Shown: positions 1-6,285 of the stretch, one piece after another
Layout: each line of letters starts with the position of its first letter
How positions within the stretch are numbered: the stretch's first letter is position 1
Source of the DNA: an uncultured Clostridia bacterium
Lineage (GTDB): Bacteria; Bacillota; Clostridia; TANB77; CAG-508
DNA length: 16,088 nucleotides
Assembly (NCBI GenBank): GCA_934153805.1
Contig: CAKPFO010000038.1
Coordinates: 1-16,088 of the forward strand
Direction: 5' to 3'
Translations under genes and position numbers: made by a program
Notes under the pieces: model-generated
Told to the model about the DNA's origin: nothing
Database searches by the model: none
What the model saw: the letters and a program-made list of their open reading frames with translations, nothing else

Positions 1-687
1 AAAGAGCCAGTAATACTTGATAGATCACAGGCATATATAGGAGTTTTAATTGATGATATTGTAACAAAAGGAACTAACGAACCTTACAGAATGATGACTT
101 CTAGAGCAGAATACAGACTTTTATTAAGACAAGATAATGCAGATATGAGATTAATAAAAATAGGACATGATGTTGGATTAGTTTCTGATGAAAGATATGA
201 AAGATTTTTAAATAAAAAGAAAAACATAGAAGAAGAAATTGCAAGAGTAAGAAGTAAAACGATAAAACCAACTGAAAAAGTAAATAAATTGTTAGAAAAC
301 TATGGCTCTTCACCAATTACAACAGGTGTAAAATTAGCAGATTTAATAAAAAGATCAGAGCTTACATATGAGGCATTAGCATCAATAGACGATGATAGAC
401 CTATTTTAGATAAACAAGTACAAAAAGAAGTTGGAATAGAACTAAAATATGAAGGTTATATAAAATTGCAAGCAGAACAAGTTGAAAAATTTAAAAAATT
501 AGAGGAAAAGAAATTACCACAAGATATAAATTATGAAGATATAAAAGGATTAAGATTAGAAGCAAGACAAAAATTAAATAAAATTAGACCAAATTCAGTA
601 GGACAGGCATCTAGAATATCAGGGGTTTCACCAGCTGATATATCAGTATTACTAATTTATTTAGAAACTTTAAAAGAAAGGAAATAG
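1..687 (+). CDS. mnmG: tRNA uridine-5-carboxymethylaminomethyl modification enzyme MnmG, C-terminal part (5' end outside window)
   Basis: The reading frame is open from base 1 to the TAG at 685-687 and gives the last 228 residues of MnmG (GidA). With MnmE, this FAD/NADH-dependent cytosolic enzyme installs the cmnm5 group on U34 of tRNAs reading split codon boxes. Full-length MnmG is about 620-630 residues, so roughly the C-terminal third is present. Visible family landmarks are EPYRMMTSRAEYRLLLRQDN (about residues 26-45 of the fragment), the helical C-terminal domain that binds MnmE and tRNA, and the terminal GVSPADISVLLIYL. The first in-frame ATG, at 91, is internal and not the start. The next gene, rsmG, begins one base after the stop, and its ribosome binding site (AAAGGAAA, about 677-684) lies inside this gene. 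The two are therefore co-transcribed and probably translationally coupled. Confidence 0.96.
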   Translation, partial: KEPVILDRSQAYIGVLIDDIVTKGTNEPYRMMTSRAEYRLLLRQDNADMRLIKIGHDVGLVSDERYERFLNKKKNIEEEIARVRSKTIKPTEKVNKLLENYGSSPITTGVKLADLIKRSELTYEALASIDDDRPILDKQVQKEVGIELKYEGYIKLQAEQVEKFKKLEEKKLPQDINYEDIKGLRLEARQKLNKIRPNSVGQASRISGVSPADISVLLIYLETLKERK

Positions 688-688
688 T

Positions 689-1402
689 ATGAAGTTAGAA
701 GAATTTTCAATAGAGTTAAAAGAAAAATCTAATAAAATAGATGTAAAAATAAAAGACAAAGAGGTAGAACAATTTTATGAATATATGAATAGCTTATTAG
801 AATGGAATGAAAAAATTAATTTGACAGCAATTACAGAGCCAAAAGAGGTAATTTTAAAACATTTTATAGATTCTATAACAATACAAAAATATATACAAAA
901 AGAAAATTCTGTTGTAGATGTAGGAACTGGAGCCGGTTTCCCAGGAATACCTTTAAATATAGTAAATAATGAAGCAAAGTATACTCTTGTTGATTCACTT
1001 AATAAAAGAATAAAGTTTTTAGATGAGATAATAGATAAATTAAATTTGAAGAATATAGAAACAGTACATTCAAGAGCAGAAGATTTTGCAAAAGAAAACA
1101 GAGAGACATATGATGTAGCTACATCTAGAGCTGTAGCAGCTTTAAATGTATTATTAGAATATTTATTACCATTAGTAAAAGTTGGCGGACTATGCATATG
1201 TATGAAAGGGTCAAATGTGCAAGAGGAAATAGAAGCATCTAGTAATGCTTTAAAAATATTAGGAGGACAAATAGAAAAAGTAGAACAAATAACACTACCA
1301 GATAGTGATATTATAAGAAATATTGTTATAGTAAGAAAAGTTACTAAAACATCTTCAAAATATCCACGTAAAGCGGGTTTGCCATCAAAAGAACCACTAT
1401 AA
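689..1402 (+). CDS. rsmG: 16S rRNA (guanine527-N7)-methyltransferase RsmG (GidB)
   Basis: RsmG is the SAM-dependent methyltransferase that modifies G527 in the 530 loop of 16S rRNA; in other bacteria its loss gives low-level streptomycin resistance. The 237-residue product has the family length. The N-terminal helical part carries LLEWNEKINLTAI (36-48) and the KHFIDS motif (57-62). The Rossmann SAM-binding motif VVDVGTGAGFPGIP is at 75-88, SRAVAAL lies further on, and the terminal KYPRKAGLPSKEPL is typical. It starts one base after mnmG, in the conserved clostridial/Bacillus order mnmG-rsmG-parA-parB. A terminator follows at 1481-1521, so this gene ends the mnmG transcription unit. Confidence 0.96.
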   Translation: MKLEEFSIELKEKSNKIDVKIKDKEVEQFYEYMNSLLEWNEKINLTAITEPKEVILKHFIDSITIQKYIQKENSVVDVGTGAGFPGIPLNIVNNEAKYTLVDSLNKRIKFLDEIIDKLNLKNIETVHSRAEDFAKENRETYDVATSRAVAALNVLLEYLLPLVKVGGLCICMKGSNVQEEIEASSNALKILGGQIEKVEQITLPDSDIIRNIVIVRKVTKTSSKYPRKAGLPSKEPL

Positions 1403-1480
1403 AAAGAACGCTTTTAGATAATATTTATCTAAAATTTTCATTAAATATTAGAAGACTGAGAATTGCAAAAAGAATGTATA

Positions 1481-1521
1481 AAAAAAGTCAATAAATATTC
1501 AAATAATTATTGACTTTTTTT
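1481..1521 (+). terminator. Rho-independent terminator after rsmG
   Basis: Perfect 14-bp inverted repeat AAAAAAGTCAATAA (1481-1494) / TTATTGACTTTTTT (1507-1520), with a 12-nt loop and a T run at the right end. The stem is AT-rich, which suits this genome. The arms are A-rich on the left and T-rich on the right, so it could also work in the other direction. Its right arm includes the probable -35 element of the parA promoter. Confidence 0.8.
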
Positions 1522-1538
1522 GTATATTTTTATATTAT
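1510..1538 (+). promoter_or_regulatory. Probable SigA promoter of parAB, nested in the rsmG terminator
   Basis: TTGACT (1510-1515, 5/6 match to the -35 consensus) and TATTAT (1533-1538, 5/6 match to the -10 consensus) are separated by exactly 17 bp. Transcription would start near 1545, about 30 nt before the GTG start of parA. The -35 box lies in the 3' arm of the rsmG terminator. This arrangement argues against translation from the upstream ATG at 1510, which would lie in the promoter itself. Confidence 0.6.
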
Positions 1539-1575
1539 TAATATGTTAAATAAAAAAGTGATGGAGGTAATTCTA

Positions 1576-2364
1576 GTGGGAAAAGTAATATCAATAGCAA
1601 ATCAAAAAGGTGGGGTTGGAAAGACTACAACCGCAGTTAATTTAAGCACTATACTAGCTAAAAGAGGGAAAAAAGTATTAATGATAGATGCAGACCCACA
1701 AGGAAATGCAACAAGTGGTCTAGGTATAGATAAAGATGTAAATTTTTCAGTTTATGATGTACTAGTTGATGACATAGAAATAGAAAACACAGTGCAACAA
1801 ACAATGGTAAAAAATTTAGAAGTATGCCCTTCAAATATCAATTTAGCAGGGGCAGAGGTAGAACTAGTATCTATGATGTCAAGAGAACAAAGATTAAAAG
1901 AAAAGATAGATAACCAAAAAGACAAATACGATTATATAATTATAGATTGTCCACCATCATTAGGACTAATTACATTGAATGCATTTACTGCATCAGATAG
2001 TGTTTTAATTCCTGTACAATGCGAATATTATGCGTTAGAGGGATTAGGACAACTAATAAATACAATAAATTTAGTAAAAAAACATTTGAACAAAAACTTA
2101 ACGGTAGAAGGTGCTTTATTAACAATGTTTGACATTAGGACAAACTTATCTAACCAGGTTGTAAAAGAGGTAAATAAATATTTTGAAAACAAAGTATATA
2201 AAACAGTAATACCTAGAAATGTTAGATTAAGTGAGGCTCCAAGTTATGGAATGCCAATTTCAGTCTATGACCCAAAATCTAAAGGGGCAAAATCGTATGA
2301 TAAATTTGTAAAAGAATTTATAAAAAAGAATGAAGAAGAGCAAAAAGCTAAGCATATGAAATAG
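1576..2364 (+). CDS. parA: Chromosome-partitioning ATPase ParA (Soj)
   Basis: ParA/Soj is a MinD-like dimerising ATPase that binds DNA non-specifically. With ParB it drives origin segregation and, in Bacillus, regulates DnaA. The product has 262 residues from the GTG. Landmarks are the deviant Walker A KGGVGKTT (11-18), the A' motif IDADPQGN (37-44) with conserved Asp40, and Walker B IIIDCPPS (121-128). SEAPSYGMPI near the C terminus is typical of chromosomal Soj. I chose the GTG at 1576 because GGAGG (1563-1567) lies 8 nt upstream and the protein then begins GKVISIANQKGG as in the family. The in-frame ATGs at 1510 and 1561 are upstream of, or overlap, the promoter and ribosome binding site. 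It is followed after 23 bases by parB. Confidence 0.96.
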   Translation: MGKVISIANQKGGVGKTTTAVNLSTILAKRGKKVLMIDADPQGNATSGLGIDKDVNFSVYDVLVDDIEIENTVQQTMVKNLEVCPSNINLAGAEVELVSMMSREQRLKEKIDNQKDKYDYIIIDCPPSLGLITLNAFTASDSVLIPVQCEYYALEGLGQLINTINLVKKHLNKNLTVEGALLTMFDIRTNLSNQVVKEVNKYFENKVYKTVIPRNVRLSEAPSYGMPISVYDPKSKGAKSYDKFVKEFIKKNEEEQKAKHMK

Positions 2365-2387
2365 AAAATTAAAGGGAGGAACTAGAG

Positions 2388-3254
2388 ATGGCTAAAAATA
2401 CAGGTTTAGGAAAAGGATTAGATGCTTTATTTGCAAATAAAGAAATAATTGAAGAAGTGAAAGAAGAACCTCAAGATGGTGAAGTTGTTCAAAAAATAAA
2501 AATTATAGATATAGAGCCAAATAAAAATCAACCAAGAAGAAATTTTGACATGGAATCTATAGAAGAATTAGCAGAATCAATAAAAGTATATGGAGTAATT
2601 CAACCTATAATAGTAACTAAAAAGGATGATTATTACGAGATTGTAGCAGGAGAAAGAAGATGGAGAGCCTCTAAAAAGGCAGGACTTACAGAGATTCCTT
2701 GTATAGTAAGACAAAATGATGAAAGAAGAAACAAAGAAATAGCTTTAATAGAAAATATACAAAGAGAAGATTTAAACCCAATAGAAAAAGCAAGAGGTTT
2801 TAGACAATTAATAGATGAATATGGAATAACACAACAAGCTTTAGCAGATGTAATGGGAATGAATAGAAGTACAGTAACAAACTGCCTACGTATATTAAAT
2901 TTGGATCCAAGAGTAATAGACTTAGCGTTAGAAGGAAAACTTTCAGAAGGTCATTGTAGGTCATTACTTGCATTTGAACCAGATGAGCAATATGAAATAG
3001 CATTAAAAGTAATAGAAACAGGAAAATCTGTAAGAGATATAGAGCAGAATATTAAAAATAAAAAGAATGTAAACAAAACAACAAGGGCAGAAAGAAAAAA
3101 ATATGAAGCAATATATAGAGATATAGAAGATAGATTCCAAGGATTTTTTGGAACAAAAGTAAAACTAGATGCAGGAATTAGAAGTGGGAAAATCATAATA
3201 AAATACGCTAATAATGAAGAATTAGAAAGACTTTTAGATATAATAAATAGGTAA
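2388..3254 (+). CDS. parB: Chromosome-partitioning CTPase ParB (Spo0J)
   Basis: ParB binds parS sites near the origin, slides as a CTP-dependent DNA clamp, loads SMC and stimulates ParA. The 288-residue product starts with the typical GLGKGLDALF (6-15), the ParA-interacting tail. The N-terminal domain has NQPRRNF (47-53), GVIQPI (69-74) and the CTP-binding GERRWRA (88-94). ENIQREDLNPIE (122-133) is the second nucleotide-contacting box. The helix-turn-helix TQQALADVMGMNRSTVTNCL spans about 148-167, followed by EGHCRSLL and the C-terminal dimerisation region. AAAGGGAGGA (2371-2380) precedes the ATG. It forms an operon with parA and is followed by a terminator at 3264-3302. No canonical parS was found in this window. 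Confidence 0.96.
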   Translation: MAKNTGLGKGLDALFANKEIIEEVKEEPQDGEVVQKIKIIDIEPNKNQPRRNFDMESIEELAESIKVYGVIQPIIVTKKDDYYEIVAGERRWRASKKAGLTEIPCIVRQNDERRNKEIALIENIQREDLNPIEKARGFRQLIDEYGITQQALADVMGMNRSTVTNCLRILNLDPRVIDLALEGKLSEGHCRSLLAFEPDEQYEIALKVIETGKSVRDIEQNIKNKKNVNKTTRAERKKYEAIYRDIEDRFQGFFGTKVKLDAGIRSGKIIIKYANNEELERLLDIINR

Positions 3255-3263
3255 AAATAAATG

Positions 3264-3303
3264 GAGCATATATTAATTATTATATATGCTCAAAATTTTT
3301 TAT
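3264..3303 (+). terminator. Rho-independent terminator after parB
   Basis: Perfect 10-bp inverted repeat GAGCATATAT (3264-3273) / ATATATGCTC (3282-3291), 8-nt loop, followed after four A by a T-rich tract (about 3296-3303). It separates parAB from the DUF4446/hydrolase pair. I see no convincing promoter between here and 3432. Confidence 0.75.
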
Positions 3304-3431
3304 ATTCTAGAAAAATAATCATAGTATGACAAATTTTTGTAGAGTATAAGGCAGAAATTAGATTTTGTAGCAGTTTGCATCACGTACAAAATATTAATTT
3401 TTATAAAAAACTAAACAAAGGAGAATGGAAA

Positions 3432-3935
3432 ATGGAGAGTATATTAGAAATATTAAGAACTGATGCTTTTTTGATAATAATGTTAATAGGAATGCTAATA
3501 CTAATAATATTATATATATTAAATAGTATAAAATTATCTAAATTAAGAAATAGTTATGCACATTTTATGAAAAGATTGGGGAAAGAAGAAAGAATAGATG
3601 TAACATTAAATAGATATATGGACAGAATAGAAGAAGTAGCAAAAAATCAAGAAAAATTGAATATATATTGTGATGAATTACAAAAAAACGTAGATGTGTG
3701 TGTTCAAAAAATAGGAATTGTTAGGTATAGTGCTTTTAAAGACACAGGAAGCAATTTAAGTTTTGCATTAGCAATATTAGACAAATATAATGATGGTATA
3801 GTTTTAAATGGAATATATTCAAGAGAAATGTCAAATATATATGCAAAACCTATAAAGAATGGAACATCAGAATATACTTTATCAGAGGAAGAAAAGCAAG
3901 CAATAAAAAAAGCAATAAATGGAGAAAGAGGTTAA
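3432..3935 (+). CDS. DUF4446 family membrane-anchored protein
   Basis: This is a 167-residue protein of the DUF4446 family, which is common next to parB in clostridia and has no known function. One transmembrane helix is visible at about 11-30 (rich in I, L and M). A charged, probably coiled-coil stretch follows (about 40-85), then the conserved domain with IGIVRYSAFKDTGSNLSFAL and YAKPIKNG. The end LSEEEKQAI is also typical. I chose the ATG at 3432 because AAAGGAG (3417-3423) lies 8 nt upstream and the protein then opens directly before the membrane segment. An upstream in-frame ATG at 3375 would add 19 residues and has no ribosome binding site. The hydrolase gene follows after four bases, so the two are co-transcribed. 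A role in chromosome or envelope organisation is only suggested by its position. Confidence 0.88.
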   Translation: MESILEILRTDAFLIIMLIGMLILIILYILNSIKLSKLRNSYAHFMKRLGKEERIDVTLNRYMDRIEEVAKNQEKLNIYCDELQKNVDVCVQKIGIVRYSAFKDTGSNLSFALAILDKYNDGIVLNGIYSREMSNIYAKPIKNGTSEYTLSEEEKQAIKKAINGERG

Positions 3936-3939
3936 ATAG

Positions 3940-4653
3940 ATGAATATAAAATTAATTGGAACAGGTGCAATATACACCAAATATAATAGTGCATGTACAT
4001 TAATAGACAACAAAATAATAGTAGACATGCCAAATGGAACATTAAAACAGTTATTAAAACAAGGTTTAGACTGTAAAGAAATAAAAACAATTGTTATTAC
4101 ACATAAACATGGAGACCATACAGCAGATATACCATTCTTCTTGAAGCATATTTGTGCATATTACAAGGAAAACTACAAAATAACAATAATAGGCCCATTA
4201 GGAATAAGAAAAAAAATTATAGAATTGTTTAATGCATATAATTTCGAAGATGAGCAAGAATTTAATAGATTTAATGTAGATATTATAGAAACACTAGATA
4301 ATGAAATGGAAATAAATGGATATAAGATCAACTCATATCAAGTATCTCATGGAGAAGAAAAGCCTGCATTAGGTTATGTAATAAATAATAAAGTAGGGCT
4401 AACAGGAGATACTGGAATGTGTGATGGAGTAAAAAGAATAATACAAAATTCTAAGATATTAATTGCAGATTCATCACTTTTAGAAGGTGATAAATGCCAT
4501 ATGGGAGTAAATAATTTGAGAGATTTGTATACTGAATATGGAAAAGAAATAGTATGTACTCATTTGAGAGATACAACTAGACAATATTTAATAGAAAAAC
4601 CTATTAAAGGTATAAAAGTAGTAGAAGATTTTGCAGAAATAAATATAGAATAG
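3940..4653 (+). CDS. Metallo-beta-lactamase-fold hydrolase (RNase Z / PhnP-like)
   Basis: The 237-residue protein has the metal-binding signatures of the metallo-beta-lactamase fold. HKHGDH (His55, His57, Asp59, His60) is the HxHxDH motif. His137 in VSHGEE, Asp157 in LTGDTG and His208 in CTHLRD complete a dinuclear zinc site; His187 is also conserved-looking. The start IKLIGTGAIYTKYNSA and the layout resemble the RNase Z/PhnP branch (nucleic acid or cyclic phosphodiester substrates) rather than lactamases or glyoxalases. It lacks the long flexible arm of true tRNase Z and is shorter (about 300 expected), so I do not call it rnz. It starts four bases after the DUF4446 gene, with GGAG (3921-3924) and AGAGG (3927-3931) upstream. 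The substrate is unknown. Confidence 0.85.
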   Translation: MNIKLIGTGAIYTKYNSACTLIDNKIIVDMPNGTLKQLLKQGLDCKEIKTIVITHKHGDHTADIPFFLKHICAYYKENYKITIIGPLGIRKKIIELFNAYNFEDEQEFNRFNVDIIETLDNEMEINGYKINSYQVSHGEEKPALGYVINNKVGLTGDTGMCDGVKRIIQNSKILIADSSLLEGDKCHMGVNNLRDLYTEYGKEIVCTHLRDTTRQYLIEKPIKGIKVVEDFAEINIE

Positions 4654-4803
4654 GCTAATATACATAGCAAGAAATTTTTAGACATTTAAAGATGAAAAAA
4701 TAAAATTAGTGGTGTACTATATCTAATTTGAAACATAAAAAAATAACATTTATTATAGCAAGTTATATACAGTTTGTAAAACTAAAATTTCTAAAATTTT
4801 CTA

Positions 4804-4833
4804 TTGACAAATATAGATTAAATGTGTTAATAT
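4804..4833 (+). promoter_or_regulatory. SigA promoter for the tRNA-Ser genes
   Basis: TTGACA (4804-4809, full match) and TAATAT (4828-4833) are separated by 18 bp; shifting the -10 by one base gives 17 bp. Transcription would begin near 4840, about 27 nt before the first tRNA. This is one of the best consensus -35 boxes in the window, as expected for stable RNA. The 150 bases between the hydrolase gene and this promoter show no clear terminator. Confidence 0.7.
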
Positions 4834-4866
4834 ATATACTGTTACTGGTATAGATTAGTAGCACTT

Positions 4867-4958
4867 GCAGAGGTGGTCGAGTTGGTTTATGGCACCAGTC
4901 TTGAAAATTGGCGTAGGTTAATAGCCTACCGTGGGTTCGAATCCCACCCTCTGCGCCA
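4867..4958 (+). tRNA. tRNA-Ser (anticodon UGA), CCA encoded
   Basis: The acceptor stem is GCAGAGG (4867-4873) paired with CCTCTGC (4948-4954), discriminator G, then encoded CCA (4956-4958). The anticodon stem is CCAGT/ATTGG with one G-T pair. The loop CTTGAAA gives anticodon TGA, which reads UCN serine codons. A long variable arm, GTAGG/CCTAC, marks it as a class II tRNA, as expected for serine. The T arm is GTGGG-TTCGAAT-CCCAC. It is followed by a terminator hairpin and then a second tRNA-Ser. Confidence 0.97.
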
Positions 4959-4970
4959 AAGAGAAAATAG

Positions 4971-5004
4971 AAAGCCAGATTTTATACTGGCTTTTTGTTT
5001 TTTT
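4971..5004 (+). terminator. Terminator between the two tRNA-Ser genes
   Basis: Inverted repeat AAAGCCAG (4971-4978) / CTGGCTTT (4987-4994) with an 8-nt loop, followed by T-rich sequence to about 5004. I see no good promoter between here and the second tRNA at 5021. Either the terminator leaks or the second gene has a weak promoter of its own. Confidence 0.75.
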
Positions 5005-5020
5005 ATTATAAAACTAAAAT

Positions 5021-5111
5021 GGAGGCTTACCCAAGTGGCTGAAGGGGACAGTTTGCTAAACTGTTAGGGTTCGCAAGGGCCGCGAGGGTTCAAATCCCTC
5101 AGCTTCCGCCA
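5021..5111 (+). tRNA. tRNA-Ser (anticodon GCU), CCA encoded
   Basis: The acceptor stem is GGAGGCT (5021-5027) paired with AGCTTCC (5101-5107), discriminator G (5108), then encoded CCA (5109-5111). The anticodon stem is ACAGT/ACTGT, and the loop TTGCTAA gives anticodon GCT, which reads AGU/AGC serine codons. The class II variable arm folds as GGTTC-GCAA-GGGCC, a short stem with a GNRA tetraloop. The T arm is GAGGG-TTCAAAT-CCCTC. Together with the UGA tRNA it could cover all six serine codons with wobble. Confidence 0.97.
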
Positions 5112-5116
5112 AAAAG

Positions 5117-5147
5117 ATACAGAGCAAAATACGCTCTGTATTTTTTT
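5117..5147 (+). terminator. Terminator after tRNA-Ser (GCU)
   Basis: Perfect 9-bp stem ATACAGAGC (5117-5125) / GCTCTGTAT (5133-5141), 7-nt loop, and seven T (5141-5147). This is a strong classical terminator ending the tRNA unit. Confidence 0.85.
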
Positions 5148-5334
5148 ATTAAATAGAGTAACAGAAAAAGGTATTGCAAAGTAAGATATGTTGTGCAATA
5201 GAAAAGTTCTTTAAATTTCCTAGTACATATAAGAATTTTTTTAGTATATTTTAATATAATTTATAAAGCTTGAATACTTATAGAAGACTAGTTTTTTTAT
5301 TTAAAATTGTGTATTGGAAAAGGAAAGTGGTAAG

Positions 5335-6204
5335 ATGAAGACAGGGATTTGCTTTGCGGGTGGGGGAATAAAAGGAGTTGCACATATAGGAGCATTAAAG
5401 GCTTTTGAAGAAGAAAATATAAAGTTTGACTACATAGCTGGGACATCATCTGGGAGTATAGTAGCTTGTTTATATTCTATAGGATATAGTGCAGACGAGA
5501 TTTATGAAATTTTTAAAAAATATGCTAATAAGATAAGATATGTTGATGCGAAAAATATATTTAAATTAATATTCAACCTTATAGTAAAAAGAAAAATACA
5601 AATAACAGGTTTGAATAGCGGAAGCAAAATAGAAAAATTAGTTAATAAAGAATGCTTAAAAAAAGGAATAAAAAATATAAATGAAATTAAGACAAATTTG
5701 TTAATTCCGTCAATAAATATGTGCACGGGAGAAATATACGTATTTTCTTCAATAAAAAACAGAAATACATATTCAGATGAAATAAAATATATTAATGATA
5801 TAGATATAGGAAAGGCAGTAATGGCAAGCTGTAGCTATCCTGGAGTGTTTAGTCCAGTAGAATTTGAGGGAGATTTGTTAATTGACGGAGGAACAAGGGA
5901 AAATGTTCCATGGAGAGAGCTAAAAGAATGTGGAGCAGATGAGGTAGTTTCTATAGTTTTTCAAAATGAAATAAAAAATAAGAAAGAAATTAATTTTATA
6001 GATGTTTTAATGAGAGGGATGGATATACTATGCCATGAACTTGCAAATTACGAACTAGAAGGAGCAGATTACTTAATAAAAATAACAACTAAAGATATTC
6101 ACTTATTAGATACAAAGAAAATGAATTATTTATATCAACTAGGTTATATAGAAACAAAAGGGAAAATGAAAGAAATAAAGAAAAGAATAGAAAAAAGTGA
6201 ATAA
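5335..6204 (+). CDS. Patatin-like phospholipase family protein
   Basis: The 289-residue protein is a patatin-fold serine hydrolase with a Ser-Asp catalytic dyad, probably acting on phospholipid or another acyl ester. The oxyanion-hole motif is GGGIKG (9-14). The nucleophile elbow is GTSSG (36-40) with Ser38. The catalytic Asp184 lies in IDGG (183-186). ASCSYPGVF (164-172) is the usual stretch before the Asp. No signal peptide or membrane helix is seen, so it is probably cytosolic or peripheral. I chose the ATG at 5335 because the family starts directly with this glycine motif and AGGAAAGTGG (5321-5330) precedes it. A TTG at 5314 would add seven residues. A lone TATAAT sits at 5255-5260 without a good -35. 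It converges on the activase locus and shares a terminator with it. The physiological substrate is unknown. Confidence 0.9.
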   Translation: MKTGICFAGGGIKGVAHIGALKAFEEENIKFDYIAGTSSGSIVACLYSIGYSADEIYEIFKKYANKIRYVDAKNIFKLIFNLIVKRKIQITGLNSGSKIEKLVNKECLKKGIKNINEIKTNLLIPSINMCTGEIYVFSSIKNRNTYSDEIKYINDIDIGKAVMASCSYPGVFSPVEFEGDLLIDGGTRENVPWRELKECGADEVVSIVFQNEIKNKKEINFIDVLMRGMDILCHELANYELEGADYLIKITTKDIHLLDTKKMNYLYQLGYIETKGKMKEIKKRIEKSE

Positions 6205-6245
6205 TTATTTATAATAAATAAAATAATATTGCTTATATTAAAATA

Positions 6246-6280
6246 AAAAACTGTGTAACAATATACATTACACAGTTTTT
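6246..6280. terminator. Bidirectional terminator between the patatin and activase genes
   Basis: Perfect 13-bp inverted repeat AAAAACTGTGTAA (6246-6258) / TTACACAGTTTTT (6268-6280), 9-nt loop. A on the left and T on the right give a U tract in both directions, which fits its place between two convergent genes. Confidence 0.85.
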
Positions 6281-6285
6281 CAATT

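Noticed and set aside
3375..3390. GCATCACGTAC as a possible parS near parB
   Set aside because: It shares only TCACGT with the consensus TGTTTCACGTGAAACA and lacks the palindrome. No acceptable parS was found in the window.
4873..5067. 64-codon ORF on the plus strand
   Set aside because: It runs through both tRNA-Ser genes and the terminator between them; it is an artefact of RNA genes.
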